Both the position numbers and the translations under genes were made by a program. This document shows, one piece after another, positions 12,001 to 17,485 of a stretch of 64,000 nucleotides of DNA (position 1 is the first letter of the stretch; the number at the start of each line of letters is the position of its first letter). The stretch comes from Dyella caseinilytica (lineage in GTDB: Bacteria; Pseudomonadota; Gammaproteobacteria; Xanthomonadales; Rhodanobacteraceae), in contig NZ_CP064030.1 of the NCBI RefSeq assembly GCF_016865235.1, positions 2,604,001 through 2,668,000 of the forward strand, read 5' to 3'. The notes under the pieces were generated by a model. The model was given only the letters and a program-made list of their open reading frames with translations, was not told the origin of the DNA and made no database searches.

Positions 12001-13127
12001 GCGTCGTAGCTGTAACTCGTCACCGCCCCATCCGGATCGGTGCTGGTCAGCAGGTTGCCGCTGGTGTCGTAGGTATAGGTGGTGGTGGGCGATACGCCGT
12101 TGACGGCCGGGGCGATCACCGAGGTCAGTTCGCCCGCGGCGTTCGTCTGGTATTGGGTGACGTTGCCCAGGCCGTCGGTGACGGTGGTGCTGTCGGTGCC
12201 GTAGCTCAGGGTGACGCTTTGCGCCGCCGCACCGCTGCCGGTGGTGACACCGGTCACCTGGTACACGCCTTGCGCATCCTCGGTGTAGGTGTAGCTGACC
12301 GTGGTGCCGTCGCTCTGTGTCACTGACGCCACCAGGTCCGTGGTGCCCTGGTAGGTGTAGGTGGTGGTGTAACTGGCCGTGGTGCTGTCGGTATCGGAGC
12401 CCAGGCTGGTGGTGACCGTACTGAGGCGGCCCTGGCTGTCGTAGCCGTAGGTGACGGCTTGGCGCGTCACGGCACTCGTCTGGCCCGGCGGCACTTCCTG
12501 GATCGACAGGCTGATCAGCTGGTTGCTGGTGTTGTAGCCGAAGATCAGGGTGTCGCCGTCACCGGCCACGATCTGGCTGAGCTGGCCGTTGCTGTAGCTG
12601 AAGCTGTAGCTCGCGCCGGTGGCCGTATCGGTCAACGCGGTGAGCTGGCCGTTGGCGTTGTAGGTTTCCTGTTGGCTGTCGGCCGCGTCGGTCCAGGTCC
12701 AGCTGGCGCTGGTGGCGTTATAGCTCAGGGTGTCGACCGCCCCGCTCTGGTCGGTGCTGACGTACTCGCCCAGCGTGGCGTTGTAGGTGTAGACGACGCT
12801 GGAGCCGTCATCATCGGTGCGTGTGATGGTGCTGCCGGCGGTGTTGACGGTGCCGGTCAGGCCGTTGAGGTTGCGGCTGAAGCCGTAGCTCCAGCCGTTG
12901 CTGCTCAGCTGGCCCAGGCTGTTGTAGGTGCGCAGTACGTTGAGCGGCAAGCCGTCGAACAAGAGGCCTTCGTCGGCGCTTTGCAGCACCAGGTTGCCGG
13001 TGGCCGTGTTGACGTAGCTGCTGTTGGCCGCCTGCCCCAGTTGTGGTGACCCGCCTTGCGTTTGGCCCAGTTGTGTCAGTGAGGTGTTGCCAAGACCCAG
13101 ACCGTTACCACTGATCACTGCGACCAT
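1..13127 (-). CDS. Giant RHS/YD-repeat protein (3' end beyond the window)
   Basis: I read this frame as open from an ATG at 13127, preceded by GGGAG 7 nt upstream, to the window edge: 4375 full codons with no stop, so the protein exceeds 4375 residues. The N-terminus (MVAVISGNGLGLGNTSL) is followed at about residues 35-70 by a DUF6531-like segment (YVNTATGNLVLQ, then LPLNVLRTYNS). After that come hundreds of YD-type units such as TYTYDADGN, YNALGQ and TDPDGNVT. YD repeats are known to form beta-shells or long fibres in RHS, Tc and teneurin proteins, often with a variable C-terminal effector; that end is not visible here. No classical signal peptide is seen. The composition is dominated by D, S, T, A, G and Y, with almost no Cys. 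Function is unknown; a surface, secreted or contact-dependent effector scaffold is the family-based guess. The gene is followed upstream only by an AT-rich leader, so it is probably transcribed alone. Confidence 0.93.
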   Translation of the reverse strand, partial: MVAVISGNGLGLGNTSLTQLGQTQGGSPQLGQAANSSYVNTATGNLVLQSADEGLLFDGLPLNVLRTYNSLGQLSSNGWSYGFSRNLNGLTGTVNTAGSTITRTDDDGSSVVYTYNATLGEYVSTDQSGAVDTLSYNATSASWTWTDAADSQQETYNANGQLTALTDTATGASYSFSYSNGQLSQIVAGDGDTLIFGYNTSNQLISLSIQEVPPGQTSAVTRQAVTYGYDSQGRLSTVTTSLGSDTDSTTASYTTTYTYQGTTDLVASVTQSDGTTVSYTYTEDAQGVYQVTGVTTGSGAAAQSVTLSYGTDSTTVTDGLGNVTQYQTNAAGELTSVIAPAVNGVSPTTTYTYDTSGNLLTSTDPDGAVTSYSYDANGNLLSVEDGAGNTVSYTYNANDQVTSKTTYTVPAQGEVGQSGYVAPSGAQTTYYVYTANDQLAYTVDPLGNVSENDYTTVNGLSELTTSRQYLGATYSTSSNSNSPSSPPTLAELQAWVQSSAVQSTLSQSTRTDYTYDARGQLATQTQYDTVNSSGVGVVDAGTVITTTTYSAQGQLLQTSTETGANRSTLQTTSYAYDGLGRVISKTDPLGNVTSYVYTDSANTIAITQANGLTTTQVRNSAGLLVSSTQSGTEQTSEVSSYLYNADGEQIAAIDPDGNVTYTFYNADGEVTGTVDGTGHVTAYSYDADGQVISTTQYANTVNTSTWIHSGKLTTKLPATLPVPAASAADSTTSSIYDAAGNVVATISATNDVTITTYDGAGNAVVTTQYATALTTTQRTALGTAPTLAALQADITTSVKDEATRTIYDADNRAVAVIDPKGIVSTVTYDGVGDIVASRTYATALTAAQISTLGNEPTLAAVLGDVSSSAQTIYNANHQPVATISANGDVTITTYDSNGNAVASTQYATPLTAAQLAALGSEPTLAALQADITPSTDDLTTLTVYNTSNQPVATISSSGSVTITTYDSNGNVVASTQYATVLTATQLAALGDTPTLAAVQSDITSSAGDLTTLTVYNASNQPVATISPDGSVTIITYDSNGNAVASTQYATPLTASDLTALGDTPTLEDVQADLIPSASDLTTLTIYNGSNQAIATIGPNGDVTATTYDDDGNVIASVAYTTPLTAAQLAALGATPTLAELQADLALNAGAQTALTIYNANEQPVAVINANGSVTVTSYDSAGHVTSVVQYATPLTAAQISVLSADPSLAALQAVLTPSASDVINLTVYNANEQAVATVSSSGVVVVTSYDAAGNVTATTQYASELTHAQIVALGTAPTLSAVTADLSPSSSDHTTVTIYDVNERPIATISGQEEYGYYDNYEYYGYYYDTSVTLTSYDAAGNPTYSANYSDTLSYSQVTALAASPSITTLQSDLGTIVPNSQTITIYDANERPVAVVVADENPEYFGGYYETGSITTTTYDAAGNVTSTAYSSTPLSISQMQALQASPTVATLQSEMASLPFPETTLTIYNANEQPVAKITPEQYYDPSTETYTWGGIATITTYDAAGNVTATTQYANSLTSSQLQALGSSPTLAALQADLTPSTADQTSLTVYNANELPVATVTSSGYVTVTSYDAAGNITATTQYANPLSTAQIQALGTTPTLAEVQADLVPSSSDQTSLTVYDADENPVAVINADRYVTLTTYDSTGDIAVTTAYAIRLTAAQVAALGTAPTLAQVQADLKPSANNKTSISIYDPTSNREASVGTNGKVVVTTYNSDGNVIATVSYANLLTSAQIAALAGAPSMAALQAILTPSVSDVVSLPSTLSLYDANGNVVATIADNGDVTTTEYDADGDVTATTQYATPLTLAQMEALAASPTLATLQANLSPSGDDHTSLTIYDANGDVIATVAPDGAVETSTYDAAGNVTSTTQYATLLTAGQVATLGTAPTLAELQNVLTISTADHTSLTIYNADEQVVATVSASGAVTTTNYDAAGNPIETVYYATQLSQAQITELGTAPTLAMLQIDLGIDSGASESQTIYNTAGQPVATISASGQVTITTYDAAGNITATTQYAKPLPAGHGYIATLSELLSIVQPSAGDITTRTIYDADNRVVATISSNGQVTLTTYSADGSVATTTTYTSNLTSAQMASLGNAPTLAQLETLVDPTARVIYNAAGEPVATIDAEGNASYNFYNNAGELVGTVDADGALTTYAYDADGNLTQTTQYATLISTAGWLDSSGDLSDSFPSSLPTPSASASDRTTTKVYNSVGEVVATIDPEGNVTTTHYNATGDALSTTAYATPLTAAQLAALGTAPTLAAVQADIVASADDRTTVTIYNADGDAVATIDPSGYVTVDSYDADGNIVLQTAYATALNAAQLAALGTTPSLAALQADITTSAQDQTTRNYYNGQGQLVAQIDADGYLTVNTYDEAGNKTSSTRYGVALTATQLSTLTASESVGALEKLLGTDPTTETTSATYNAEGQLIRSVAADGTITAYTYDNDGDLLSTTITPVAGQGTARTTSATYDALGDMLTSTDGDGHTTTYAYNVLGQRIESTDALGNSTWYYYDADGQLIYTVQGQPSASGQLNAVGNVTTYTYDAFGDVTSVTSYASQVTLTADQASSGTLLDPATAGLSDLAAAVASLPASINDANDVTSTTYTADGQIATTTDGDGYETANTYDAFGDLIQTQQQLSQAGQALTTGNSTITDYTYDARGEQTSETDGVGTSVARTTSSTYDAFGRVTSTTDGNGNTTTYSYDNLGRQVSSSQIVQGVVRTTQSTYDAYGNVLTQTDALGNVTSYQYDLSTHTVIVTTPDGVTMTTVRDAFGDVVSVTNEAGNTTSYTYDKDGNLLTTTDALGDVSTNAYNADDELIRTTGATGDVVTYTYNASGQILTRRVDPTGQDQVTTYAYDGEGRQVRVTDPIGVVTTYTYDADGNALTVAQDAGTGNGKLNLTTAYTYDGEGHVLTVTSGPGTSVATTTQFVYDALGRLTQQIVDPTGLALTTSYVYDADNNVVQSTDPDGNSTYTIYNQANEAVFTVTPTGAQGAGQGAITQNSYDADGHLVASHVYANAVSTSGLGALSGGSISANLAIGAALAGTASSSSDAVSYSVYNADGQLIYQIDPLGNVTQTSYNALGQVAETLAYATPITVSSTLANALQAGTAQASDIQAALSSAGDSGTSARVTYTYYDADGRVAYTVTPNLVDGVLGAVVSQTQYDAAGHVIANIAYGVPLPMDDVGAGSTTASIAQAVAQINTAATTRSTQYVYNGAGEQVAQIDPDGNVSYTFYNKDGQVSVTVDATGAVVQYTRDALGRVVKQTSYAEQVNTAGWLSNGVVTVTAAQAIPTGTSPTTDRVVVTSYDALGRVSTVTSYSNVQYEDVYDPTTGSWNSELQYLDGDRLIYTYDAASRVIQTTDVDLDQSASSLGLTRSPTRTTRYFYDADGNTIATLNADGYLTTNSYDAAGNLVQTVAYATAVTAKLRAKGTLAQLVPVSSANDQITTNYYDALGDKVGTLDADGYFTQYTYDQDDDLLATTRYATALPSNMVGSLEAITTALAGTANHQTTNTYDAYGDVLTTQDYEGTVTQYTYDDLGNVIQATVAAGTSDARTTSSMYDAFGNVVSTTDGMGNVTTYTYDLAGNKTSMTDALGNTTWYVYDADNRLAFTIHGMTQNGVQNAVGEVSANTYDAFGDVTETDAYSDLMTLGANFSPTFSSMQSAVATIANKGPDTDATVTYQYDLEGNVITETDGNGNETDYSYDGFNELISKVQNAYEGLTSVYTYDAMGNMTSEVDEVPEGCCGEYGADVSPMSTVAGNEDILRTQEWTYDAFGNMATYTDGDGATTSYSYDHLDQQISQSLTVSGQVRETQTSYDAYGRVLSTTDAMGLVTTYSYNDADDSVTVTAPGGVSTTTSYNREGQKIAVTDAAGDTTTYQYDADGRLIETTNPDGSTTTDQYDAVGNLIESTDADGYVTAYTYNAAGQVLTQTVDPNGLNLVTTYVYDGRGLDISTTDPTGAVTTYTYDGNGNVSVKVQEAGSTSGESNITTYYNYNDLNEVTNSATEEVVNGDNENYQNDYQYDALGRMTYESLDTGNASYTDFTYDPDGNLIQETNANDYTTYYFYNEAGQQIYAVTPTGGTDAAPYPWESGYEAPTGAVTQTTYNADGQVVSTTQYATELTATDIEWLSNGEVTTADGVAAMVTTSPDDRTTYSVYNSAGELAYTIDPNGNVTQSIYNDLGQVVETLAYATPVQLSSSDIAALQAGSAAAITDVQAALSAASDNSSNARITYTYYDDMGRVACTLTSATLNGQSGYLAVQTQYDADGNVIAQIQYGDLIPASLPAGTPGTATVETYLAGLSGMHVTRTVYDAAGRAIYSINAAGDVTQTEYDADGRVTATLQYANAISTPAAWTQADVAAAVQATNSAST
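300..6740 (-). repeat. Higher-order repeat of about 3.3 kb inside the giant gene
   Basis: Two consecutive stretches of about 3.3 kb encode the same order of distinctive segments. The block at 540-660 (IYNDLGQVVETLAYATP) matches that at 3843-3962 (SYNALGQVAETLAYATP). The block near 1201-1345 matches 4471-4615. The block near 2290-2340 (ALGNTTWYVYDADNR) matches 5585-5640 (ALGNSTWYYYDADGQ). The block near 3291 (GWLSNG) matches 6582 (GWLDSS). All offsets fall at 3270-3303 bp. A related GWLDSS-like segment (WIHSGKL) recurs near 11000, on the other side of the 68-aa module array. Boundaries are approximate. Confidence 0.75.
5950..10830 (-). repeat. Array of about 22 composite ~68-aa modules inside the giant gene
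   Basis: Within the giant protein, about residues 770-2390, a unit recurs every 200-215 bp. Each unit begins with a helical-looking segment (consensus near LTAAQLAALGTAPTLAALQ), followed by a variable polar linker (ADLTPSADD). Next is one YD-like strand pair (TIYNANEQPVATI), and finally a second (VTVTSYDAAGNVTATTQYA). I count about 22 units between 10800 and 5970. One near 7080 is degenerate (PAGHGYIATLSELL) and one near 6600 is replaced by a different WLDSSG-type linker. The modules near 9.8-10.5 kb are very similar to each other, and those near 8.6-9.2 kb carry Tyr-rich insertions. Confidence 0.85.
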
Positions 13128-13293
13128 CGTCCCGCTCCCGAATACAGGGCATGCCACTGCGGCAGCCTCACTCGGTAGAGCTAATCTGGGATTCGCAAAA
13201 AAAGTTTAGGGGTAGAAGCAAAAAATCTGCACGAAAGTACTTGCTATATTTTCGGCATGACGCATTTTTTTACGAAACAGTTCAAGCTGTACA
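13128..13293. other. AT-rich leader between the giant gene and the mocR-type gene
   Basis: This stretch contains long A/T runs around 13195-13275 in an otherwise GC-rich window. It must hold the promoter of the giant gene, because the neighbouring gene on the same strand ends at 13294. I could not pick out a convincing -35/-10 pair. Confidence 0.5.
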
Positions 13294-14766
13294 TCAAAGG
13301 CAGGTTGCAAGCTTGCGCATGCCTTCGCGAAGCTCGTGCACATTCGCGCCTGAATACCCAAGGATGATTCCGCTCCGGCCCGTACGTGCCGCATAACTGA
13401 TGGACAGCGGTCTGGCGGCAATGCCCAGCTTGGCGGCTTCGATCGACAAGGCGACATCATTCACACCCGGCGGCAGCAGCGCTGCCAGTTGCATGCCGGC
13501 CTGGGTGCCGATCACTTCGAGCTTGTCGCCCATGTAGGTGTCGATGGCTTCGAGCAAAGCATTGCGCCGTTCCAAATAAAGTGTGCGCATGCGGCGGATA
13601 TGGCGCGCGAAATGTCCTTCGCGGATGAAATCGGTCAGTACCACTTGGTAAAGCGTCGAGGAAAACGTATCGAAGGCGTCGCGTACGGCGGCGAAGGCGG
13701 GAACCAGGTCTTTGGGCACCACGAGATAGCCCACGCGGAGCGCAGGAAACATCACCTTGCTAAAAGTGCCGACGTAGACGACACGACCTTCCGTGTCCAT
13801 GCCCTGCAACGACGCCAGCGGACGGCCACCGAAGCGGTATTCGCTGTCGTAGTCGTCTTCGATGATCCATGCACCACTGTTTGATGCCCAGCTGAGCAAT
13901 TGCATACGTCGTGCGGCGCTCATCGTCACGCCCAACGGAAATTGGTGAGATGGCGAAATATAGGCCGCACGTGCGTGGCGATTCAGGCGTATGCCAGCTT
14001 CGACATCGAGCCCTTCGTCGTCGACCGGAACGGGAACAATATCGGCACCCAGGGTTCGCAACGCTTGGCGTGCACCGGGATAGCCGGGATCTTCCATCCA
14101 GACACTGTCGCCGGTATTGATCAGCGCGTGTATGCAAATCTGCAAGCCATGCTGAGAACCGGTGGTGATGAGAATCTGCGAGGCATCGCAGCGTACTGTA
14201 CGTACAGTGCCGAGGTATTCGGCGATCGCTTCGCGCAATGGCAGATACCCCATCGGTTCACCGTAGACCATCAGCTCCATCGGTGGCTTGCGGGCGTGAT
14301 GGTTGATCAGCTTCGACCAAGTGGTGATCGGAAAGTGATCGATCGCCGGCAAACCCACGCGAAATGCGCCTTGCGTATTCGCCCAGGTCTGCGGCGGAAC
14401 GCGCAAGTCGGCCACACGCTGCGCCACCGTGCGTGGCGTGGCTGAGGGCACCGGGTCATGACGTTCGCGTGTGTCATTGGGCTTTGCCGCTTTCCCAGGA
14501 ATGGCACGCGCAACGCAGGTGCCGGCGCCGACAAAGGTTTCCAGATAGCCTTCGGCGTAAAGCTGCTCGTAAGCACTGAGCACCGGCACGCGGGAAATCC
14601 GTAACTCTTTGGCGAGACTGCGTGTGGAGGGGACACGCTGGCCTGGCCGCAAGCGACCTTCAAGGATGGCGCGCCGAAACCACTCCGATAGCTGGTCGTA
14701 CATGGGCGTGCTGCCCGCCATATCGAGCGCGACCGGCGGCAGGAAACCCGTGGATATCCGTTTCAT
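13294..14766 (-). CDS. MocR-family transcription regulator (GntR HTH + aminotransferase-like domain)
   Basis: The 490-residue product has a winged-helix GntR domain at about residues 20-85 (PGQRVPSTRSLAKELRISR). A fold-type I aminotransferase-like domain follows from about 125 to the end. The pyridine-ring aspartate lies in EDDYDSEYRFGG near 304 and the PLP-binding lysine is in GTFSKVMFPALRVGY (about K337). This is the architecture of PdxR/MocR regulators, which bind PLP rather than catalyse transamination and control vitamin B6, GABA or amine genes. The length is typical. The divergent neighbour at 14881 and a repeated AAGTGG motif between them suggest that it controls itself and that gene. 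The specific effector cannot be read from the sequence. Confidence 0.93.
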   Translation of the reverse strand: MKRISTGFLPPVALDMAGSTPMYDQLSEWFRRAILEGRLRPGQRVPSTRSLAKELRISRVPVLSAYEQLYAEGYLETFVGAGTCVARAIPGKAAKPNDTRERHDPVPSATPRTVAQRVADLRVPPQTWANTQGAFRVGLPAIDHFPITTWSKLINHHARKPPMELMVYGEPMGYLPLREAIAEYLGTVRTVRCDASQILITTGSQHGLQICIHALINTGDSVWMEDPGYPGARQALRTLGADIVPVPVDDEGLDVEAGIRLNRHARAAYISPSHQFPLGVTMSAARRMQLLSWASNSGAWIIEDDYDSEYRFGGRPLASLQGMDTEGRVVYVGTFSKVMFPALRVGYLVVPKDLVPAFAAVRDAFDTFSSTLYQVVLTDFIREGHFARHIRRMRTLYLERRNALLEAIDTYMGDKLEVIGTQAGMQLAALLPPGVNDVALSIEAAKLGIAARPLSISYAARTGRSGIILGYSGANVHELREGMRKLATCL

Positions 14767-14778
14767 GCGATTGGCCTC

Positions 14779-14826
14779 AAGTGGTCATATCGAATCATAC
14801 CCAAGTGGCTATTTTCGCCAACCACT
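14779..14826. promoter_or_regulatory. Candidate MocR operator: AAGTGG direct repeats
   Basis: AAGTGGTCAT starts at 14779 and AAGTGGCTAT at 14803, so the two direct repeats are 24 bp apart; an inverted CCACT lies at 14822. They sit in the 114-bp gap between the MocR-type gene and the divergent gene at 14881. Spaced direct repeats with an AGTGG core resemble published PdxR/MocR sites. Assigning them to this regulator is inference. Confidence 0.5.
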
Positions 14827-14880
14827 GACAGGCCTAATTTTCACCCAGGGCGGCAACAAGCCGCGTCGGGAGGTTCTGCC

Positions 14881-15459
14881 ATGACACGGTTCCAGAGAAC
14901 TTTTTTTCGCAGCGCACTCATGGTGATGGCGGCGGCCAGCTTCATGCCGCTGGCAAGCGCCCAAAGCGCGCAGTCCCAGACCCCAGCCTATCGCGACGGC
15001 TCGCACGACTTCGACTTCAACATCGGCACCTGGCACACGCACATCAAGACGCTTCAGCACCCACTGACCGGAGACAAGACCTGGGTCGAACTCAACGGCA
15101 CGGTAACGGTGAGAAAAATCTGGGACGGCAAAGCATCGATAGAAGAGATCGAGGCAAACGGCGCCGATCAACATCTCAAAGGGTTGACCCTCTATTTCTA
15201 CAACCCGCAGTCGCACCAATGGACCCAGACCTTTGTCGACAGCAGCGACGGTGTGATCGAACCCTCGGCCATCGGTGAATTCAAGGACGGACGCGGCGAA
15301 CTGATCAATCAGCAGCCTTATAACGGCCGAACCATCCTTGTACGTAATGCGTGGTCGGATATCCAACCGAACTCACATCATTTCGAAATATCGTTTTCGG
15401 ATGACAACGGCAAGACTTGGGAACCGAATTTCGTCGCTGACCTGACGCGGGCCCAGTGA
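14881..15459 (+). CDS. Secreted DUF1579-like protein
   Basis: The 192-residue product starts with a clear Sec signal peptide (MTRFQRTFFRSALMVMAAAS, then FMPLASAQS). The mature part opens with DGSHDFDFNIGTWHTH, the GTW motif of DUF1579/lipocalin-like proteins of unknown function. It continues with alternating strands (VTVRKIWDGKASIEE, GLTLYFYNPQSHQW, YNGRTILVRNAWSD). GGGAGG 7 nt before the ATG supports the start. The stop TGA overlaps the next gene's ATG by one base, so the two are co-translated. It is divergent from the MocR-type regulator. A small-molecule-binding beta-barrel is a reasonable structural guess; the ligand is unknown. Confidence 0.8.
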   Translation: MTRFQRTFFRSALMVMAAASFMPLASAQSAQSQTPAYRDGSHDFDFNIGTWHTHIKTLQHPLTGDKTWVELNGTVTVRKIWDGKASIEEIEANGADQHLKGLTLYFYNPQSHQWTQTFVDSSDGVIEPSAIGEFKDGRGELINQQPYNGRTILVRNAWSDIQPNSHHFEISFSDDNGKTWEPNFVADLTRAQ

Positions 15460-16451
15460 TGAATGCGAGGCGGCGCGCTGGTTTTGTGTGGCTGTTGTGC
15501 CTGCATGGCTGCCTAGGGTGGTCATTCCCCGCAAGCGCGCAGACCGTACCAACGCCGCCACCCGCTGCTGTCACCGAAGAATCGATGAGCGATGCGTGGT
15601 GGACCGGGCCGATGCTGGCTAACTCGGCTGAAACATTGCCACCCGGACACTTTCTATTCGAGCCTTATCTCTACGACATACGCAGCCCGAATACCGATAG
15701 CTTCGGATCGCGCACTTATATCCTCTATGGGCTAGTGAATCGACTCTCGATCGGCATCATTCCGGTTTTTGGTTACAACCGCGTCGTCAACGGCACAAAC
15801 AGTTCCGGGGTGGGTGTCGGTGACATCACGTTGCAAGCGCAATACCGCCTGACGGAATTTCGTCCCGACAGCTGGATACCAACCACCGCGATCCAACTGC
15901 AAGAAACCTTTCCTACGGGCAAGTACGACGAACTTGGCGACCGTCCCAGCAATGGCCTTGGCGCCGGTGCTTACACCACGACACTGGCGATCAATTCGCA
16001 GATGTACTTCTGGATGCCGAACGGGCGCATTCTTCGCATGCGCCTGGATGTGTCGGACGCCTTTTCGCAAAGCGTCAATGTGAAAGGCGTCAGCGTCTAT
16101 GGCACGAGCCAGGGATTTGATGGCAATGTCAAACCAGGCAACAGCTTTTTTGCCGATCTATCGCTCGAATACAGTCTGACTCAACGATGGGTGCTGGCGC
16201 TGGATGCCACTTATGGCCGTAACGGCAATACACACATAGCCGGCGAAGATTTGCTGGATCCCGGCAACATCCCCTATCCGCAGAATATTCGGATCAATTC
16301 AGGCACCAGTACGGCATTCGGCCTTGCGCCAGCCATCGAATACAACTGGTCATCGGCCATTGGCGTGTTGCTCGGCACACGCGTCACCTTCGGCGGACAC
16401 AATTCCGTGAACACCGTGACACCAGCCATCGCCATCAATTACGTGTACTGA
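15459..16451 (+). CDS. Outer-membrane beta-barrel, MetA-like transporter family
   Basis: About 330 residues with a signal peptide (RAGFVWLLCLHGCLGWSFPA, then SAQ) and a C-terminal region of repeated amphipathic strands ending NTVTPAIAINYVY, a typical outer-membrane barrel C-terminus with a terminal aromatic. Segments such as GPMLANSAETLPPGHFLFEP, LVNRLSIGIIPVFGYN and GVGVGDITLQAQYRL match the phenol-degradation MetA-like/transporter family. The ATG at 15459 overlaps the previous stop (TGATG); an in-frame GTG at 15456 is an alternative. It probably forms one transcription unit with the DUF1579-like gene. The substrate is unknown. Confidence 0.78.
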   Translation: MNARRRAGFVWLLCLHGCLGWSFPASAQTVPTPPPAAVTEESMSDAWWTGPMLANSAETLPPGHFLFEPYLYDIRSPNTDSFGSRTYILYGLVNRLSIGIIPVFGYNRVVNGTNSSGVGVGDITLQAQYRLTEFRPDSWIPTTAIQLQETFPTGKYDELGDRPSNGLGAGAYTTTLAINSQMYFWMPNGRILRMRLDVSDAFSQSVNVKGVSVYGTSQGFDGNVKPGNSFFADLSLEYSLTQRWVLALDATYGRNGNTHIAGEDLLDPGNIPYPQNIRINSGTSTAFGLAPAIEYNWSSAIGVLLGTRVTFGGHNSVNTVTPAIAINYVY

Positions 16452-16657
16452 GATCGACTCAGAGATCGAAGCGGCGTCATACTGATGCGTGGCATGACGC
16501 CCCTGAGGCCCGCGTCCCGAACTCGCGCCATTGGGTGTGGTCGTATCCTGATGATGGCGGCAAGGTTCGCAAGTAAGCGGGACAGCCATTCACGCACACA
16601 TTTCCGCCACAGCACATCAGCCACTCTGAATACCTCACCGATTCAAGGAGGTCGTCG

Positions 16658-17425
16658 ATGAAACTCCATACTTTTTTCGCTGCTGCCGTCGTTTCAGTGG
16701 TTTTAGCCGGTATCCCTGCCCTGGCCGGGCCCGCATTGCCTTCCTTTATCGCCCTTGCCGTCGCCGATCCCAATCGGCCAGCTGACCAACGGGCGATGGA
16801 TGCCGAGCGCAAACCGATCGAGGTGCTGCAGTTCGCAGATTTGCGGCGAGGCTACAAAGTCGTCGACCTGATGCCTGGCGCGGGTTATTACACGCGCCTG
16901 TTCAGCAAGATCGTCGGCCCCAACGGAGCTGTCTATGCATTGCTGCCCACGGAAATGGACAAGGCAGCGCCCAAGAACCTGCCAAGCTTACGTAGCTTTG
17001 CCGGCACACCGGCTTATCCCAACGTGACGGTGCAGGTGCAGCCGATCGCAAATCTGGATATCCCCAAAGGCGTCGACATGGTCTGGACATCGCAGAACTA
17101 TCACGATCTGCACGATCCGTTCATGAGTTCACCGGACATGGCGCGTATCAACAGAGCGATCTTTGACGCACTCAAGCCGGGCGGCACTTATATCGTGCTT
17201 GATCATGCTGCTGCCGCAGGAACGGGTGTATCGAAGACCAATGATTTGCATCGTATCGATCCCGCCGCAGTGAAAGCTGAAGTGACGGCAGCGGGGTTTG
17301 AGTATGTGGGCGAGAGCGATGTACTGAGCAATCCGGCGGACAACCACACGTTGCCGATTTTCGATGCGTCGATCAAAGGCAAGACGGATCGGTTTATCTT
17401 GAAGTTCCGCAAGCCGGTCAACTGA
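16658..17425 (+). CDS. Exported class I SAM-dependent methyltransferase-like protein
   Basis: The 255-residue product has a Sec signal peptide (HTFFAAAVVSVVLAGIPALA). A Rossmann methyltransferase core follows: motif I is VVDLMPGAGYYTRLFSKIVG (about residues 70-90), and the later motifs are DMVWTSQNYHDLHDP and ALKPGGTYIVLDHAAAAG. An exported SAM-dependent enzyme is odd because SAM is cytoplasmic; such proteins are recurrent in Xanthomonadales and related groups, and their substrate is not known. AAGGAGGTC lies just before the ATG. The 206-bp gap upstream (16452-16657) shows no other gene or clear signal. Confidence 0.85.
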   Translation: MKLHTFFAAAVVSVVLAGIPALAGPALPSFIALAVADPNRPADQRAMDAERKPIEVLQFADLRRGYKVVDLMPGAGYYTRLFSKIVGPNGAVYALLPTEMDKAAPKNLPSLRSFAGTPAYPNVTVQVQPIANLDIPKGVDMVWTSQNYHDLHDPFMSSPDMARINRAIFDALKPGGTYIVLDHAAAAGTGVSKTNDLHRIDPAAVKAEVTAAGFEYVGESDVLSNPADNHTLPIFDASIKGKTDRFILKFRKPVN

Positions 17426-17446
17426 CACGTGCCGATGCGGTGTTGT

Positions 17447-17485
17447 AGTTGGATGACCCCGGACTTGATCCGGGGCCATCCAACT
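17447..17485. repeat. Intergenic palindrome (REP-like variant)
   Basis: AGTTGGATG-A-CCCCGGA, loop CTTGA, then TCCGGGG-C-CATCCAACT. This is a long hairpin with one internal mismatch that touches the TAA of the minus-strand gene ending at 17485 and lies 22 nt after the plus-strand methyltransferase gene. It may act as a shared terminator for the convergent genes. Confidence 0.65.

Noticed and set aside
11004..12326. 440-codon plus-strand frame
   Set aside because: Antisense shadow of the giant gene; the minus-strand frame gives a coherent YD-repeat translation here.
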